Assembly: GCF_008923725.1 (NCBI RefSeq)
Contig: NZ_WBPF01000013.1
Coordinates: 248,001-312,000 of the forward strand
Length of the DNA: 64,000 bases
From: Bacillus sp. CH140a_4T
GTDB taxonomy: Bacteria > Bacillota > Bacilli > Bacillales > Bacillaceae_G
Reading direction: 5' to 3'
The notes under the pieces are model-generated. The model saw nothing but the letters and a program-made list of their open reading frames with translations, was not told where the DNA came from and ran no database searches. Numbering within the stretch: position 1 is the first letter of the stretch; the number at the start of each line of letters is the position of its first letter. A program made the position numbers and the translations under genes. This document shows positions 1 through 10,500 of the stretch, piece after piece.

Positions 1-831
1 AAAAAATACATAGCCAATAATCGTACCGTACACTATTTCCTGGACAATTTTCATAATGATGCCACCTGTTTGTTGATCTTGTACGACCGGCATCCAGTGT
101 AAAAATTCTGGTCCAGTTATATTTAAATCGGATAAAGTTCCCGCCGGTACACAAAGTTCCATCGCCTTCATCCAAGCAGCCGGATCCGTATAGGTTGCAA
201 ATAACGGTGCAGTTGCAAAAATTATTAACGCGCAAGCTGGCGTTAATAATATACCGTTAGCAAACATATAACCAAGTTTCTTTATATCACTTAACGTTTG
301 ATATTCTGGTAATGGATTCAGCATCGGCCACCACATCATGATTGCTGTAAAGAACAATATAGCGAGACAAATAGGATGAGCAATTTGACTTTGTTTTACT
401 GTATCAAAAACAACTGGTAAATGATAAAAAGAAAACAGGCCATTAAATACAAGCAATGCAATAAGTGGCTTAGCAAATACCTTTAATATAATTTGAACGA
501 ACTTAAAAGAAGTAATATAACGATATAACCAAACTGGTATACCAAGCAACAATAGCGGTGGAACAGCAATATACATGACTGCCATTTCAAACATATGTGC
601 ACTAAATATAATATGACCAATTAAATCAATAGGCCCTCCCTTTACAAAATACAAAAGAACAATCCCGGTCGTAAAATAAAAAACTTGCTTCTTACTTACC
701 TTTGTCGCATGTTCAAATCGCATTCTATATGGCCCAATAATTAAAAAGTACCCGATAAGGATCGAAAGCATAAATAGTAAAAAGATTGGACTCCATAGAG
801 CTTGAAAACCAAATATCCACAAGTTACTCAT
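1..831 (-). CDS. ctaG: Cytochrome c oxidase assembly factor CtaG (C-terminus outside window)
   Basis: Integral membrane protein needed to make active caa3 oxidase, probably for copper-centre maturation of the CtaC/CtaD subunits. Reading the minus strand from the ATG at 831 gives MSNLWIFGFQALWSPIFLLF and then about seven hydrophobic segments with the family-type stretches GHIIFSAHMFEMAVMYIAVP and FTAIMMWWPMLNPLPE. The frame stays open to base 1 (277 codons); family members are about 300 residues, so only some 25 residues are missing. It is the last gene of the cta operon, after ctaF, with a stem-loop at 877-903 in the gap. Confidence 0.93.
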   Translation of the reverse strand, partial: MSNLWIFGFQALWSPIFLLFMLSILIGYFLIIGPYRMRFEHATKVSKKQVFYFTTGIVLLYFVKGGPIDLIGHIIFSAHMFEMAVMYIAVPPLLLLGIPVWLYRYITSFKFVQIILKVFAKPLIALLVFNGLFSFYHLPVVFDTVKQSQIAHPICLAILFFTAIMMWWPMLNPLPEYQTLSDIKKLGYMFANGILLTPACALIIFATAPLFATYTDPAAWMKAMELCVPAGTLSDLNITGPEFLHWMPVVQDQQTGGIIMKIVQEIVYGTIIGYVFF

Positions 832-876
832 TGTTACACCTACCTTCTTAAGGTTACCCTTTCACATAACATGAAG

Positions 877-903
877 AGGGAGCTGTGACGACACAAGCTC
901 CCT
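877..903 (-). other. Stem-loop between ctaF and ctaG
   Basis: Inverted repeat AGGGAGCT...AGCTCCCT in the gap between ctaF and ctaG. It lacks a clean T-run on the minus strand, so it looks more like a processing or attenuation hairpin than a full terminator. Confidence 0.5.
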
Positions 904-916
904 TATTCTTCACTTT

Positions 917-1249
917 TCAAATCCACACAATTGTCATAAAAGCTAAAATTGTAATTAACCCGATTAACAGACCAGAATAAAGAAAGAAACTCGCTGCTTC
1001 ATGTCCTTTATGACTCATATGCATAAAATAATACAATTGAAAAATTACTTGTACCACCGCTAATAGTAAAATAAATGGTACTGAGAAAGTCGGACTAAAA
1101 GTTTTCGGATATGCTACTGCTGCAAATGCAACTAATGTTAAAAAAATCATTAATGCAAATGTAATAACTTGATGCTTCATTTCCTCCGCACTTTTTCTCT
1201 TCCGATAAACAAGATCAACTTTAGGATTATTCGTTTGCTTTATCGCCAT
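917..1249 (-). CDS. ctaF: Cytochrome c oxidase subunit IVB
   Basis: Small subunit of the caa3-type cytochrome c oxidase. The 110-residue protein has a basic N-terminus and three membrane segments (about 28-47, 53-73, 86-108), the usual layout of prokaryotic subunit IV, including the FYFMHMSHKGHE-like loop (here YYFMHMSHKGHE). It follows ctaE with a 3-base gap, so it is translated in the same operon as subunits I, II and III. Length matches the family. Confidence 0.94.
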   Translation of the reverse strand: MAIKQTNNPKVDLVYRKRKSAEEMKHQVITFALMIFLTLVAFAAVAYPKTFSPTFSVPFILLLAVVQVIFQLYYFMHMSHKGHEAASFFLYSGLLIGLITILAFMTIVWI

Positions 1250-1252
1250 TGT

Positions 1253-1876
1253 TTATCCCACCATTCCCATCAAATATACTACAGTGAAAATAAACACCCA
1301 AACTACGTCAATAAAGTGCCAATAAATCGATGCAACATAAAACTTCGGTGCATTGTATAAATTTAGACCTCTCTTCGCATTTCTAAAAATTAATGTTAAA
1401 ATCCAACATAATCCAAACAATACGTGAAGTCCATGTGTACCAACAAGAGCATAAAACGCGGAACCAAATGCACTACTTCTCATAGTATGCTTAAATTCAT
1501 GCGTATAATGATAAAACTCATATATCTCAAATCCTAAAAAACCTAAACCTAACAGCACTGTTACGAGTAGCCAAAGTTGCATTTTTTTAAAGTTAAAGTT
1601 TTTCATATGATACATCGCATATACGCTCGTTAAACTACTCGTTAATAAAAGCATCGTCATAATGAAAACGAGTGGCATTTGGAACATCTCTTGAGATGTT
1701 GGTCCACCATTTGTAGAGTTCTTTAACGCCAAATATGTGCCAAATAAGGAAGCGAATAATACTGTTTCGCCTCCAAGAAATAACCAAAAACCGACAAACT
1801 TATTTTTTCCCTCAAGGGTTGCTTTTTCAGGCTCTGCTGGAAATGTTTCATTCGTTAATTTTTCATCTACATGCAT
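1253..1876 (-). CDS. ctaE: Cytochrome c oxidase subunit III
   Basis: Subunit III of the caa3 oxidase, 207 residues, five membrane segments, as in other Bacillus CtaE proteins. Typical features include FWLFLGGETVLFASLFGTYLAL near residues 30-51 and the C-terminal YWHFIDVVWVFIFTVVYL. Its ATG shares one base with the ctaD stop codon (TAATG arrangement), which indicates translational coupling within the cta operon. Confidence 0.96.
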   Translation of the reverse strand: MHVDEKLTNETFPAEPEKATLEGKNKFVGFWLFLGGETVLFASLFGTYLALKNSTNGGPTSQEMFQMPLVFIMTMLLLTSSLTSVYAMYHMKNFNFKKMQLWLLVTVLLGLGFLGFEIYEFYHYTHEFKHTMRSSAFGSAFYALVGTHGLHVLFGLCWILTLIFRNAKRGLNLYNAPKFYVASIYWHFIDVVWVFIFTVVYLMGMVG

Positions 1877-3738
1877 TATGCCTTGCCCCCCTTATCTTCT
1901 AAATCTTCCTTATGAATATGATATCCATGATCATCGATTACTGAACGTAGGAACATTGCACCAAATGTAATGATTAAACCGATAATTGCTACTAATAACC
2001 AAAACTTATCTTTTCCACCCTGCATATACATTGCACCGAATGCCGCTATAAACAATCCTAAAGAAATGACAAATGGTGAAAATGATGGATTTGGCATATG
2101 AATATCACCAACTGGTTCCGCCGCTGTCATCTCTTTATTTCCTTCACGTTTTTCAATCCAAAACGGATCTAACCCGCGAACAAATGGCAATTGTTTAAAG
2201 TTATATTCCGGTGTAGGTGCTGGCATTGTCCATTCTAATGTACGTGCATCCCATGGATCACGACCAGCCTTTTCTTTTGATACTGTTGTTTTGATTACAT
2301 TGAATAGAAGAACAATCGTTCCAAGAGCCATAAATACCGCTCCAATAGAACTAATCATATTCCCCATTTCCAACCCTTGACCTTCAAGATATGTGTAGTA
2401 ACGACGCGGCATACCAATCAATCCAAGGAAATGCTGAATGAAGAACGTTAAATGGAAACCGATAAAGAATAACCAAAATGTTATCTTTCCTAACGTTTCA
2501 TTCAATACTTTATTAAACATCAGCGGCCAATAATAATGAGCTCCTGCAAGTAAACCAAATACAACACCGCCGACGATTACATAATGAAAGTGCGCTACTA
2601 CAAAATAGTTATCGTGAAATTGATAATCAGCTGGTGCAGATGCTAGCATAACACCTGTAACTCCTCCCATTACGAATGATGGAATGAAAGCTACTGCCCA
2701 CATCATTGGTGTCGTAAAACGAATACTTCCGCCCCACATCGTAAAGAGCCAGTTGAATATTTTAATACCGGTCGGAACCGCAATTGCCATTGTTGCAACT
2801 GAGAAAATAGCATTTGCAACTGGACCAAGCCCAACAGTAAACATATGATGCGCCCATACCATAAATCCTAAGAATCCAATTAATACTGTCGCAAACACCA
2901 TCGATGAATAACCAAATAATCTCTTTTTCGAAAATGTCGCGAAGATTTCTGAGAATATTCCGAAAGCTGGGAGTATAAGAATGTATACTTCTGGATGACC
3001 GAAAATCCAGAATAAATGCTCCCATATAATTGTATTCCCGCCCAATGCTGGATTAAAGAAACTTGTTCCAAATAAACGATCTAACATTAAAAGTCCTAAT
3101 CCTACAGTTAACGGCGGAAAAGCGAATAATATTAGCGAAGATGTTACAAATGTCGTCCATGTAAACATCGGCATACGCATATACGTCATTCCTGGCGCAC
3201 GCATATTAATAATGGTTACAAGGAAGTTAATACCTCCAATTAATGTACCAATACCGGAGATTTGCAAGCCGAGTACATAAAAATCAACACCATGGCCTTT
3301 AGAAACTAAAGCTAAAGATGCATAAGATGTCCATCCTGCATCAGGTGCTCCACCTAAAAACCAACTTAAATTTAAAAATACTCCACCAAAGAAAAATAAC
3401 CAAAATCCAAGTGAATTCAAAAACGGGAACGCTACATCACGTGCACCAATTTGAAGTGGTACAGCGGCGTTCATAAATGCAAACACGAGTGGCATAGCTG
3501 CGAGGAAAATCATTGTTGTACCGTGCATCGTTAATACTTGATTATAAGCATCCCCAACAAGAAAAGCATTGTTAGGAATCGCTAATTGAAGGCGAATAAA
3601 TAGAGCTTCTATTCCGCCTATTACAAAAAACAATCCACCTGCAATTAAATAGAGAATGGCAATCTTTTTATGGTCTACTGTCGTTAAATAATCCCATATG
3701 ACAGCACCCATCCCCTGTTTTTTTGCTACAGAACTCAC
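1876..3738 (-). CDS. ctaD: Cytochrome c oxidase subunit I (caa3 type)
   Basis: Catalytic haem-copper subunit: oxidises cytochrome c and reduces O2 to water while pumping protons across the membrane. 620 residues. Visible ligands: His72 in MHGTTMIF (low-spin haem), HPEVY at 248-252 (CuB His with the cross-linked Tyr), HH at 297-298 (CuB), and HFH at 383-385 (haem a3 and haem a). The C-terminus carries the extra membrane segments seen in Bacillus caa3 enzymes. Start is GTG preceded by a GGGGAGG ribosome site. It lies between ctaC and ctaE in the operon. Confidence 0.97.
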   Translation of the reverse strand: MSSVAKKQGMGAVIWDYLTTVDHKKIAILYLIAGGLFFVIGGIEALFIRLQLAIPNNAFLVGDAYNQVLTMHGTTMIFLAAMPLVFAFMNAAVPLQIGARDVAFPFLNSLGFWLFFFGGVFLNLSWFLGGAPDAGWTSYASLALVSKGHGVDFYVLGLQISGIGTLIGGINFLVTIINMRAPGMTYMRMPMFTWTTFVTSSLILFAFPPLTVGLGLLMLDRLFGTSFFNPALGGNTIIWEHLFWIFGHPEVYILILPAFGIFSEIFATFSKKRLFGYSSMVFATVLIGFLGFMVWAHHMFTVGLGPVANAIFSVATMAIAVPTGIKIFNWLFTMWGGSIRFTTPMMWAVAFIPSFVMGGVTGVMLASAPADYQFHDNYFVVAHFHYVIVGGVVFGLLAGAHYYWPLMFNKVLNETLGKITFWLFFIGFHLTFFIQHFLGLIGMPRRYYTYLEGQGLEMGNMISSIGAVFMALGTIVLLFNVIKTTVSKEKAGRDPWDARTLEWTMPAPTPEYNFKQLPFVRGLDPFWIEKREGNKEMTAAEPVGDIHMPNPSFSPFVISLGLFIAAFGAMYMQGGKDKFWLLVAIIGLIITFGAMFLRSVIDDHGYHIHKEDLEDKGGKA

Positions 3739-3771
3739 GTTTTCAACCTCCCCTTCGCGAATAATCCCTCT

Positions 3772-4821
3772 TTACTTTTCAACTTTTAACGTTTGTAAGT
3801 ATGCGTTTAATGCATCAATTTGATCATCCGTTAAGTTGCCATATTTACCAGTCATTTTATTTCCTGGTTTCATATTTTCAGGATCTTTCAGCCATTTTTT
3901 TAAGTTTTCTTCATTATTTTCGGCAATACCGGCAACCATATCGCGATCCGCAAAGTTTGCTAAATTTGGTGCGATACGAGCGGAAGGTGGTCTACTATCA
4001 TTAGATCCAACTGCGTGACAACCAATACAGCTTTTATTAAATATTTCTTGGCCCTCTTGCGCCTTCGTTGAAGCTACTTCTTTCTTCCCATCAATCTTCT
4101 TCATATCAGCAAGCCACTGTTTGTACTCGCTTTCATCTAAAGCTTTCACTTTGAATTGCATTAAAGAATGTGATGGGCCGCAAAATTCTGTACAAAAACC
4201 ATTATAAGTGCCCGATTTATCTGCCTTTAACCACATTTTGTTCACATTATCTGTATTTGTATCCATTTTCCCAGCTAAAGATGGAACCCAAAACGAATGT
4301 TTAATATCGGCACCCTTCAAATTCAAATACACTTTCTTACCTGTGGGGATGACTAAATCTTGAGAAGTTACTATTTTTTCTGATTTATAAGAAAATTCCC
4401 ACCAATAAAGATTCGCTGTTACATCAACAACGATAGTATCTTTATCAATATTCTTTTTCTCCATCGCACTTACATCAGCAAGTTTGAATGTATATGTAAC
4501 CGTCGGAACAGCTAAGATTAACAAAAGAATAATCGGAATAACTGTCCATATAATTTCTAGTTTGTGATTCCCTTCAACTTGCTCCGGAATATAATCTTCC
4601 TGACCTTTCTTTTGTCGGAAACGCACAATTACATATAAGAAAATAATAGTAACTACTAGTACTACTCCTACCATGATCGCACTTGCTAGTAAGAGCAGAT
4701 CATATTGCATTTTTGCTACTTCTCCTTGCGGAATTAAAGTAGATTGAAAGGCTTTACCGCATCCCCCTAACAGTAAAGCCAGCAGTGAAACGAACGAAAG
4801 CAGTCGCCACTGTTTCTTCAT
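3772..4821 (-). CDS. ctaC: Cytochrome c oxidase subunit II with fused cytochrome c
   Basis: Electron-entry subunit of caa3 oxidase. The ATG at 4821 is preferred over an upstream in-frame GTG because it has a GGGGG ribosome site at the right distance and opens a lipoprotein signal ending LLLGGC (lipidated Cys21). Two membrane segments follow (about 42-65 and 88-110), then the CuA domain with His175, Cys210, Cys214, His218 and Met221. The C-terminal cytochrome c domain has CIGCH at 265-269, which defines the caa3 type. 349 residues, normal for the family. First structural oxidase gene after ctaB. Confidence 0.96.
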   Translation of the reverse strand: MKKQWRLLSFVSLLALLLGGCGKAFQSTLIPQGEVAKMQYDLLLLASAIMVGVVLVVTIIFLYVIVRFRQKKGQEDYIPEQVEGNHKLEIIWTVIPIILLLILAVPTVTYTFKLADVSAMEKKNIDKDTIVVDVTANLYWWEFSYKSEKIVTSQDLVIPTGKKVYLNLKGADIKHSFWVPSLAGKMDTNTDNVNKMWLKADKSGTYNGFCTEFCGPSHSLMQFKVKALDESEYKQWLADMKKIDGKKEVASTKAQEGQEIFNKSCIGCHAVGSNDSRPPSARIAPNLANFADRDMVAGIAENNEENLKKWLKDPENMKPGNKMTGKYGNLTDDQIDALNAYLQTLKVEK

Positions 4822-4914
4822 ACAAACAACCCCCACTTTCCTTGTGAATTAGATTGTACTTTATAGTTAAGTAAAGTAAATCTCAACGTAAAGAAATCCA
4901 ATTATGTCGTTGTC

Positions 4915-5841
4915 TTAGAAGAATGTAACTACAATCATTGAAACAAATAAGATTGTTAAATAGTTTAGGGAATAAACAAACATTTGTACGGACCATTTGA
5001 TGTCATCTTGCTTACGGAAGCCATAAAATCCTAAAACGATCCATCCGATGTTAAGCAGTGTTGCAATTACCATAAATGTTATCCCTAGTCCACTCATATA
5101 AAATGGTAGTGGTAATAAACATACTGTCCAAATCATAATTTGGCGTTTCGTAATTTCAAATCCATGAACTACAGGAAGCATTGGAATTCCTGCATTTCGA
5201 TATTCATCAACACGTTTCATCGCTAATGCGAGGAAATGTGGGATTTGCCAAATAAACATAATTAAAAATAACATCCAAGCAATTGGATGGCCTAAAGATG
5301 GATCAATTGCTGCCCATCCAATTAAAGGTGGAACTGCTCCAGATATACTACCTACAACAGTATTTAGTGTATACTTTCTCTTTGTCCATAACGTATATAA
5401 GACAACATATGTGAAAGCACCAATAAATCCCATTAATACTGCCATTGGTGTTGTTAATAATAAAAATACGAATCCAAGAAGTAATATAACTAGTCCAAAT
5501 GTAAGTGCAAATCCCGGTTTATACTTTCCAGTAACTGTTGGACGGGTTTTTGTTCTTTCCATTAACGGGTCGATGTCTCGATCAATGTAGTTATTTAAAC
5601 AACATACCCCTGCCATAATTAATCCAGAACCAACGATTGTAAAGAATAGCTTATCCAGATTGTCCATCACACTTAATCCATTAAAATGTAATGCCAACCA
5701 AAATCCTGTAAATACAGTAAGTGTATTTGAATTTACAATCCCCATTTTAACGAGCGCTGATAAATCTTGTAGCCGAGTTGTTTCCGGTACACTTGTAACA
5801 GCTGACTCATCATGCAGCTCACTTGTTGCATGGTTCATCAC
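4915..5841 (-). CDS. ctaB: Protohaem IX farnesyltransferase (haem O synthase)
   Basis: UbiA-family membrane enzyme that adds a farnesyl group to haem b to make haem O, which CtaA then converts to haem A for the oxidase. 308 residues with about nine membrane segments. The Asp-rich prenyl-diphosphate site [19 protein letters not shown] is at 83-101 and the second conserved loop ([16 protein letters not shown]) lies near 212-227. It heads the minus-strand cta operon and is divergent from ctaA, as in B. subtilis. A second ATG one codon in is an equally possible start. Confidence 0.96.
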   Translation of the reverse strand: MMNHATSELHDESAVTSVPETTRLQDLSALVKMGIVNSNTLTVFTGFWLALHFNGLSVMDNLDKLFFTIVGSGLIMAGVCCLNNYIDRDIDPLMERTKTRPTVTGKYKPGFALTFGLVILLLGFVFLLLTTPMAVLMGFIGAFTYVVLYTLWTKRKYTLNTVVGSISGAVPPLIGWAAIDPSLGHPIAWMLFLIMFIWQIPHFLALAMKRVDEYRNAGIPMLPVVHGFEITKRQIMIWTVCLLPLPFYMSGLGITFMVIATLLNIGWIVLGFYGFRKQDDIKWSVQMFVYSLNYLTILFVSMIVVTFF

Positions 5842-6336
5842 TTTAACCCCCTCTTAAAACTTTCATCTTTCTTTTTGCGCCTATTTCGAATGAAATATTT
5901 CGCTTCTATATAGCAATATTATTACAGTAGAAATATTGTTAATCCATTCTACTACTAATCTACGCCCATACTCCAATATATTAAATCATATTTCCCGAAC
6001 ATTTTGTGAAGAAAACATGAACTTTTTGTGTCGAATATAAAAAACTTAATTCTTACTTGTCCTTATCATAACATGATGTTACCTTCTATAATAAACTTTT
6101 TTTGTCATATTTAACACGTATTCTCCCCATTTCTTTTCAAAATAGCCTGTTTTTCACCTAAAAATTCCCTTATATATCCTTTTTCCACACCCATTTTCTC
6201 TCTCCTGTCTGCCCCCGCCATTTCTTTGCTATTTTATTATTTTTTATATATCATAGGAACTAGCGCTTTTTATTCTATACATAATGGAATGAAAATATTT
6301 CGCAATAACTTCATAGCAGAAAGATGGTGAAATAGA
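5842..6336. promoter_or_regulatory. Divergent ctaB/ctaA control region
   Basis: 495 AT-rich bases between two divergent haem A biosynthesis genes; no coding sequence seen. Two direct copies of a TTTGTG core lie at 6004-6009 and 6025-6030, resembling the TTTGTGAAT-like sites bound by ResD in B. subtilis, where the ctaA/ctaB region is under ResDE control. The link to ResD is inference. Confidence 0.45.
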
Positions 6337-7272
6337 TTGCAACGCTTTATTAAATGGTTAGCAGTCATTACGAGTCTTGATTTATTAATAGTTTTACTAG
6401 GAGGCGCCTTAGTTACAAAAACAGGTTCTGGCCAAGGGTGCGGTAAATCCTGGCCACTTTGTAACGGTGAATTTGTTCCATCTAATTTATCAATGGAAAC
6501 TATTATCGAACTAAGTCACCGCCTTACATCAGGATCAGCAGGAATCCTTGTCACTCTCCTTTGTATTTTATCCTGGAAATATTATAAACATGTGCGCGAA
6601 ACAAAAACGTTAGCAATTTTATCCTTCGTATTTTTAGTTGCACAAGCATTAATGGGAGCTGCAGCAGTTGTTTGGGGACAAATGCCAGCTGTACTTGCTA
6701 TCCATTTCGGTATTTCCTTAATTTCATTTGCTTCTGTCATTTTACTAACGTGTCTTATCTTTGAAATCGACCAGAAATTTGATGCACGTTCACTTATTAT
6801 GGACAAAAAAATGAAATTTCATATTTATGGTGTAACAATTTACAGTTATATTGTCGTCTACACAGGTGCTTTAGTACGTCACGAACGAGCTAGCTTAGCC
6901 TGCCCAGACTTTCCTTTATGTAGCAAAAATAGACCTATGCCAACTCAACTACATGAATGGGTTCAAATGGGACATAGAGTTGCAGCGATGTTAATTTTCG
7001 CTTGGATACTATACGCAATGATTCTCGCTATTCGCCATTACAAGCAGCAGCCTGTCGTATACTGGGGATGGATCATTTCCTTTATCCTTGTTACACTTCA
7101 AGCTATCGTGGGAATTTTAGTCGTATTTACAAATGCTAATTTAGTAATGGCATTATTACATTCACTATTCATTTCTTGCTTGTTTGCTGTACTATGCTAT
7201 TTAGTTATGTTAGGTACAAGAAGTAAAGTGAATGCAAAAGAAGCTGAATCAACTTCTAAACAAACAAAATAA
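6337..7272 (+). CDS. ctaA: Haem A synthase
   Basis: COX15/CtaA membrane enzyme that oxidises the C8 methyl of haem O to the formyl group of haem A, required for caa3 oxidase. 311 residues, about eight membrane segments. The first half shows the family cysteine pair C35/C42 (GCGKSWPLC), followed by His61 in ELSHRLTSG; the second half has LACPDFPLC and GHRVAAM, reflecting the internal duplication of the family. Start is TTG behind an AAGATGGTGA ribosome-site-like sequence. Divergent from ctaB and convergent with pycA, as in B. subtilis. Confidence 0.96.
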   Translation: MQRFIKWLAVITSLDLLIVLLGGALVTKTGSGQGCGKSWPLCNGEFVPSNLSMETIIELSHRLTSGSAGILVTLLCILSWKYYKHVRETKTLAILSFVFLVAQALMGAAAVVWGQMPAVLAIHFGISLISFASVILLTCLIFEIDQKFDARSLIMDKKMKFHIYGVTIYSYIVVYTGALVRHERASLACPDFPLCSKNRPMPTQLHEWVQMGHRVAAMLIFAWILYAMILAIRHYKQQPVVYWGWIISFILVTLQAIVGILVVFTNANLVMALLHSLFISCLFAVLCYLVMLGTRSKVNAKEAESTSKQTK

Positions 7273-7283
7273 ATTTAAATTAA

Positions 7284-7315
7284 AATACCTTGCCGAATTG
7301 GCAAGGTATTTTTTG
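7284..7315 (+). terminator. ctaA terminator
   Basis: Hairpin AATACCTTGCC/GGCAAGGTATT with a 5-base loop followed by TTTT, 12 bases after the ctaA stop codon. Confidence 0.85.
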
Positions 7316-7318
7316 CAA

Positions 7319-7474
7319 TAAAGTGAAACTTTAATCAGTGGGTTTTTCTTCATCCCCCACTGATTATTAGCCCGCACCAATCAGGCTTTTATGGGCACCC
7401 CCCCCACCTAACTTCTTTGCTTTCGCTGAATTTTGAGGTGGAGGTCTTACTGCCCGGCGAATAGCGGGCTAAAG
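7319..7474 (+). repeat. bcr1-type chromosomal repeat
   Basis: A 156-base intergenic segment beginning ATAAAGTGAAACTTTAATCA, with internal CAGTGGG/CCCACTG and AGCCCG/CGGGCT complementary pairs. Start motif, length and position between convergent genes fit the bcr1 repeat family known from the B. cereus group (about 155 bp, thought to be mobile). Shorter related sequences occur at 42600-42670, 43501-43590 and 57428-57495. Confidence 0.75.
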
Positions 7475-7505
7475 AAAAAGAGCTGCATTTACACAGCTCT
7501 TTTCT
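7475..7505 (-). terminator. pycA terminator
   Basis: Stem AAAGAGCTG/CAGCTCTTT followed by T-rich sequence on the minus strand, just past the pycA stop codon and abutting the bcr1 repeat. Confidence 0.85.
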
Positions 7506-7508
7506 ATT

Positions 7509-10500
7509 TTAGTGATCTAATTCAATGAGTAAGTCACCCGTTTGAATTGCATCTCCATCGTTAACGTATACTTTTTTCACTTTACCATTGAACGGCGCTT
7601 GAACTGTCGTTTCCATTTTCATCGCTTCTGTAATTGCCATAGAATCGCCTTTTTTCACTTCATCGCCTTCTTTTACAACTACTTTAATAACCGTTCCTGG
7701 CATTGTTGCACTAATGTGGTTTGGATTTTCACGGTTTCCTTTCACACGTTGTGCCACTGTTGCTTTCACACTTTCGTCTTTCACAACAATCTCACGTGGT
7801 TGTCCGTTAAACTCCAAGTAAAGAACACGATTTCCATCTGGCTGAGGCTCCCCTATTGATACTAGTTTAACCATCAATGTTTTACCTTGTTCGATTTCCA
7901 CATTGATTTCTTCACCAAGTCTCATACCATAGAAGAATGTCGGTGTATCAAGCACAGATACACTTCCATAAAGCTCAGCAACTTTTTCGTAATCCATAAA
8001 TACTTTTGGATATAATGCATATGCAACAACATCAAAAATCGTCACTTCACGTCCAAGTTTATGGAATAGCTCTTCTTTTAACGCGTCGAAATCTACTGGC
8101 TCTAATAATTCACCCGGTCTTACTGTTAATGGCTCTTTCCCTTTTAAAATAATTTCTTGTAATTGTTTCGGGAAACCACCATATGGTTGTCCTAAATCTC
8201 CTGAGAACATTTCAACAACAGATCCTGGGAAGTCCATAGAATGCCCACGCTCTAAAACATCTTGTTCTGTTAAGTGATTTTGAACCATAAATAATGCCAT
8301 ATCACCGACAACTTTAGATGATGGTGTTACTTTAACAATATCGCCAAACATGTCATTCACACGGCGGTACATTACTTTCACTTCATCGAAGCGATCTCCT
8401 AAACCAACCGCTTTCGCTTGTTGTTGTAGATTACTATACTGTCCGCCTGGCATTTCGTGCATATATACCTCTGTATGAGGTGCATTCATACCACTTTCAA
8501 ACGGTGCGTAGTATTTACGTACATCTTCCCAATAATGAGATAGTTTTTCTAATGAATCTATATTAACGTCTGGCTGTCTTTCGTTTCCACCTAATGCATA
8601 GTATAGCGTGTTCGCACTTGGTTGTGACGTTTGACCCGCCATAGAACTTACTGCTACATCGACAATGTCAACACCTGCTTCAATTGCCTTCGTATACGTT
8701 AATATACCATTTCCACTCGTATCGTGTGTATGCAAGTGAATCGGAATCGATACCGTCTCTTTTAATGCTGAAACTAGATCATACGCTGCGTTTGGTTTTA
8801 ATAAGCCTGCCATATCTTTAATTCCTAATATATGCGCTCCTGATGCTTCTAACTCTTTTGCTAAGTTTTTATAGTAATTTAAATCATATTTACTACGTAA
8901 TGGATCATGAATATCTCCTGTGTAGCACATTGTTGCTTCTGCAATTTTACCAGTATCTCGTACAGCATCAATCGCAACTCTCATACCTTCTACCCAGTTT
9001 AAGCTATCAAAAATACGGAACACATCAATTCCAGCTTGAGCAGAACATTCCACAAACTTTTGAATTAGATTATCTGGATAGTTTTTGTAACCAACTGCGT
9101 TTGAAGAACGAAGTAACATTTGGAATAAAACGTTTGGCATTTTTTCACGAAGATCTAGTAATCGTTCCCATGGATCTTCTTTTAAGAAACGATATGCAAC
9201 ATCAAATGTTGCACCGCCCCACATTTCCGCTGAGAATAGGTTCGGTAACATTCTCGCTGTCGGCTCTGCAATTTGATGTAAATCTTTTGTACGAATACGT
9301 GTCGCAAGTAATGACTGATGCGCATCACGGAATGTTGTATCCGTTAAAAGTACACGCTTTTGATCTTGTACCCATTTTACTAATCCGTCCGCTCCACGCT
9401 CATCCAAAATTTGTTTCGTTCCATTTTGAACCGGTTCTGAGTGTAATACATTCGGTATACGAGCATCCGGGAAAATTGGTTTCTCTTTTTTCCCTACTCC
9501 TGGGAAGCCATTTACTGTTACTGTCCCAATGTAATTTAACATTTTTGTTCCGCGGTCTTTACGTTTCGGGAACAGGAATAGTTCAGGTGACGCATCAATA
9601 AATGAAGTGTCATATTCTCCTGATAAGAAGTTTCTATGTTTTACTACATTCTCTAGGAATGGAATATTTGTTTTAATACCACGAATACGGAATTCTTTTA
9701 AGTTACGTTCCATTTTCGCAGCAGCTTGTTCAAAAGTAAGTGCCCATGTTGTAACTTTTACAAGTAAAGAATCATAGTACGGTGTAATAACAGCACCTTG
9801 GAAACTATTACCTGTATCAAGACGAACACCGAAACCACCACCTGATCGGTATGCCATAATTTTCCCTGTATCTGGCATGAAATTATTTAGTGGGTCCTCA
9901 GTCGTTACACGAGATTGAATCGCAAATCCATGTACAACTACTTCCTCTTGCTTCGGAACACCTACCATTTTACTATGTAATGCATGTCCATCAGCTATTA
10001 ATATTTGCGATTGAACGATATCTACCCCTGTGATCATTTCTGTAATCGTATGCTCAACTTGAACACGCGGATTTACTTCTATGAAGTAAAACTCATCACC
10101 TTTTACAAGAAATTCTACTGTTCCGGCGTTTAAATAATTTACATTTTTCGTTAATTTCACAGCAGCATCACAAATACGCTGACGCAAATCATCTGAAAGC
10201 GACACACTAGGTGCAATTTCTACCACTTTTTGGTGACGACGTTGTACAGAACAGTCACGCTCGTATAAATGAACAACATTGCCCTCTTCATCTGCTAAAA
10301 TTTGAACTTCTATATGTTTAGGTTTTTCAACGAATTTTTCAACGTACACTTCATCATTACCAAAGGCTGCTTTCGCTTCTGACTTCGCTCGATTATACGA
10401 TTCTCTTAATTCTTCACTAGTACGTACAATACGCATACCACGACCGCCACCGCCAAGGGAAGCTTTAATAATAATCGGGTAATCATACTTTTCAGCAAAT

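Noticed and set aside
8843-9601. 252-codon open frame on the plus strand inside pycA
   Set aside because: It is antisense to a highly conserved pyruvate carboxylase region, has no ribosome site and its protein is a low-complexity shadow.
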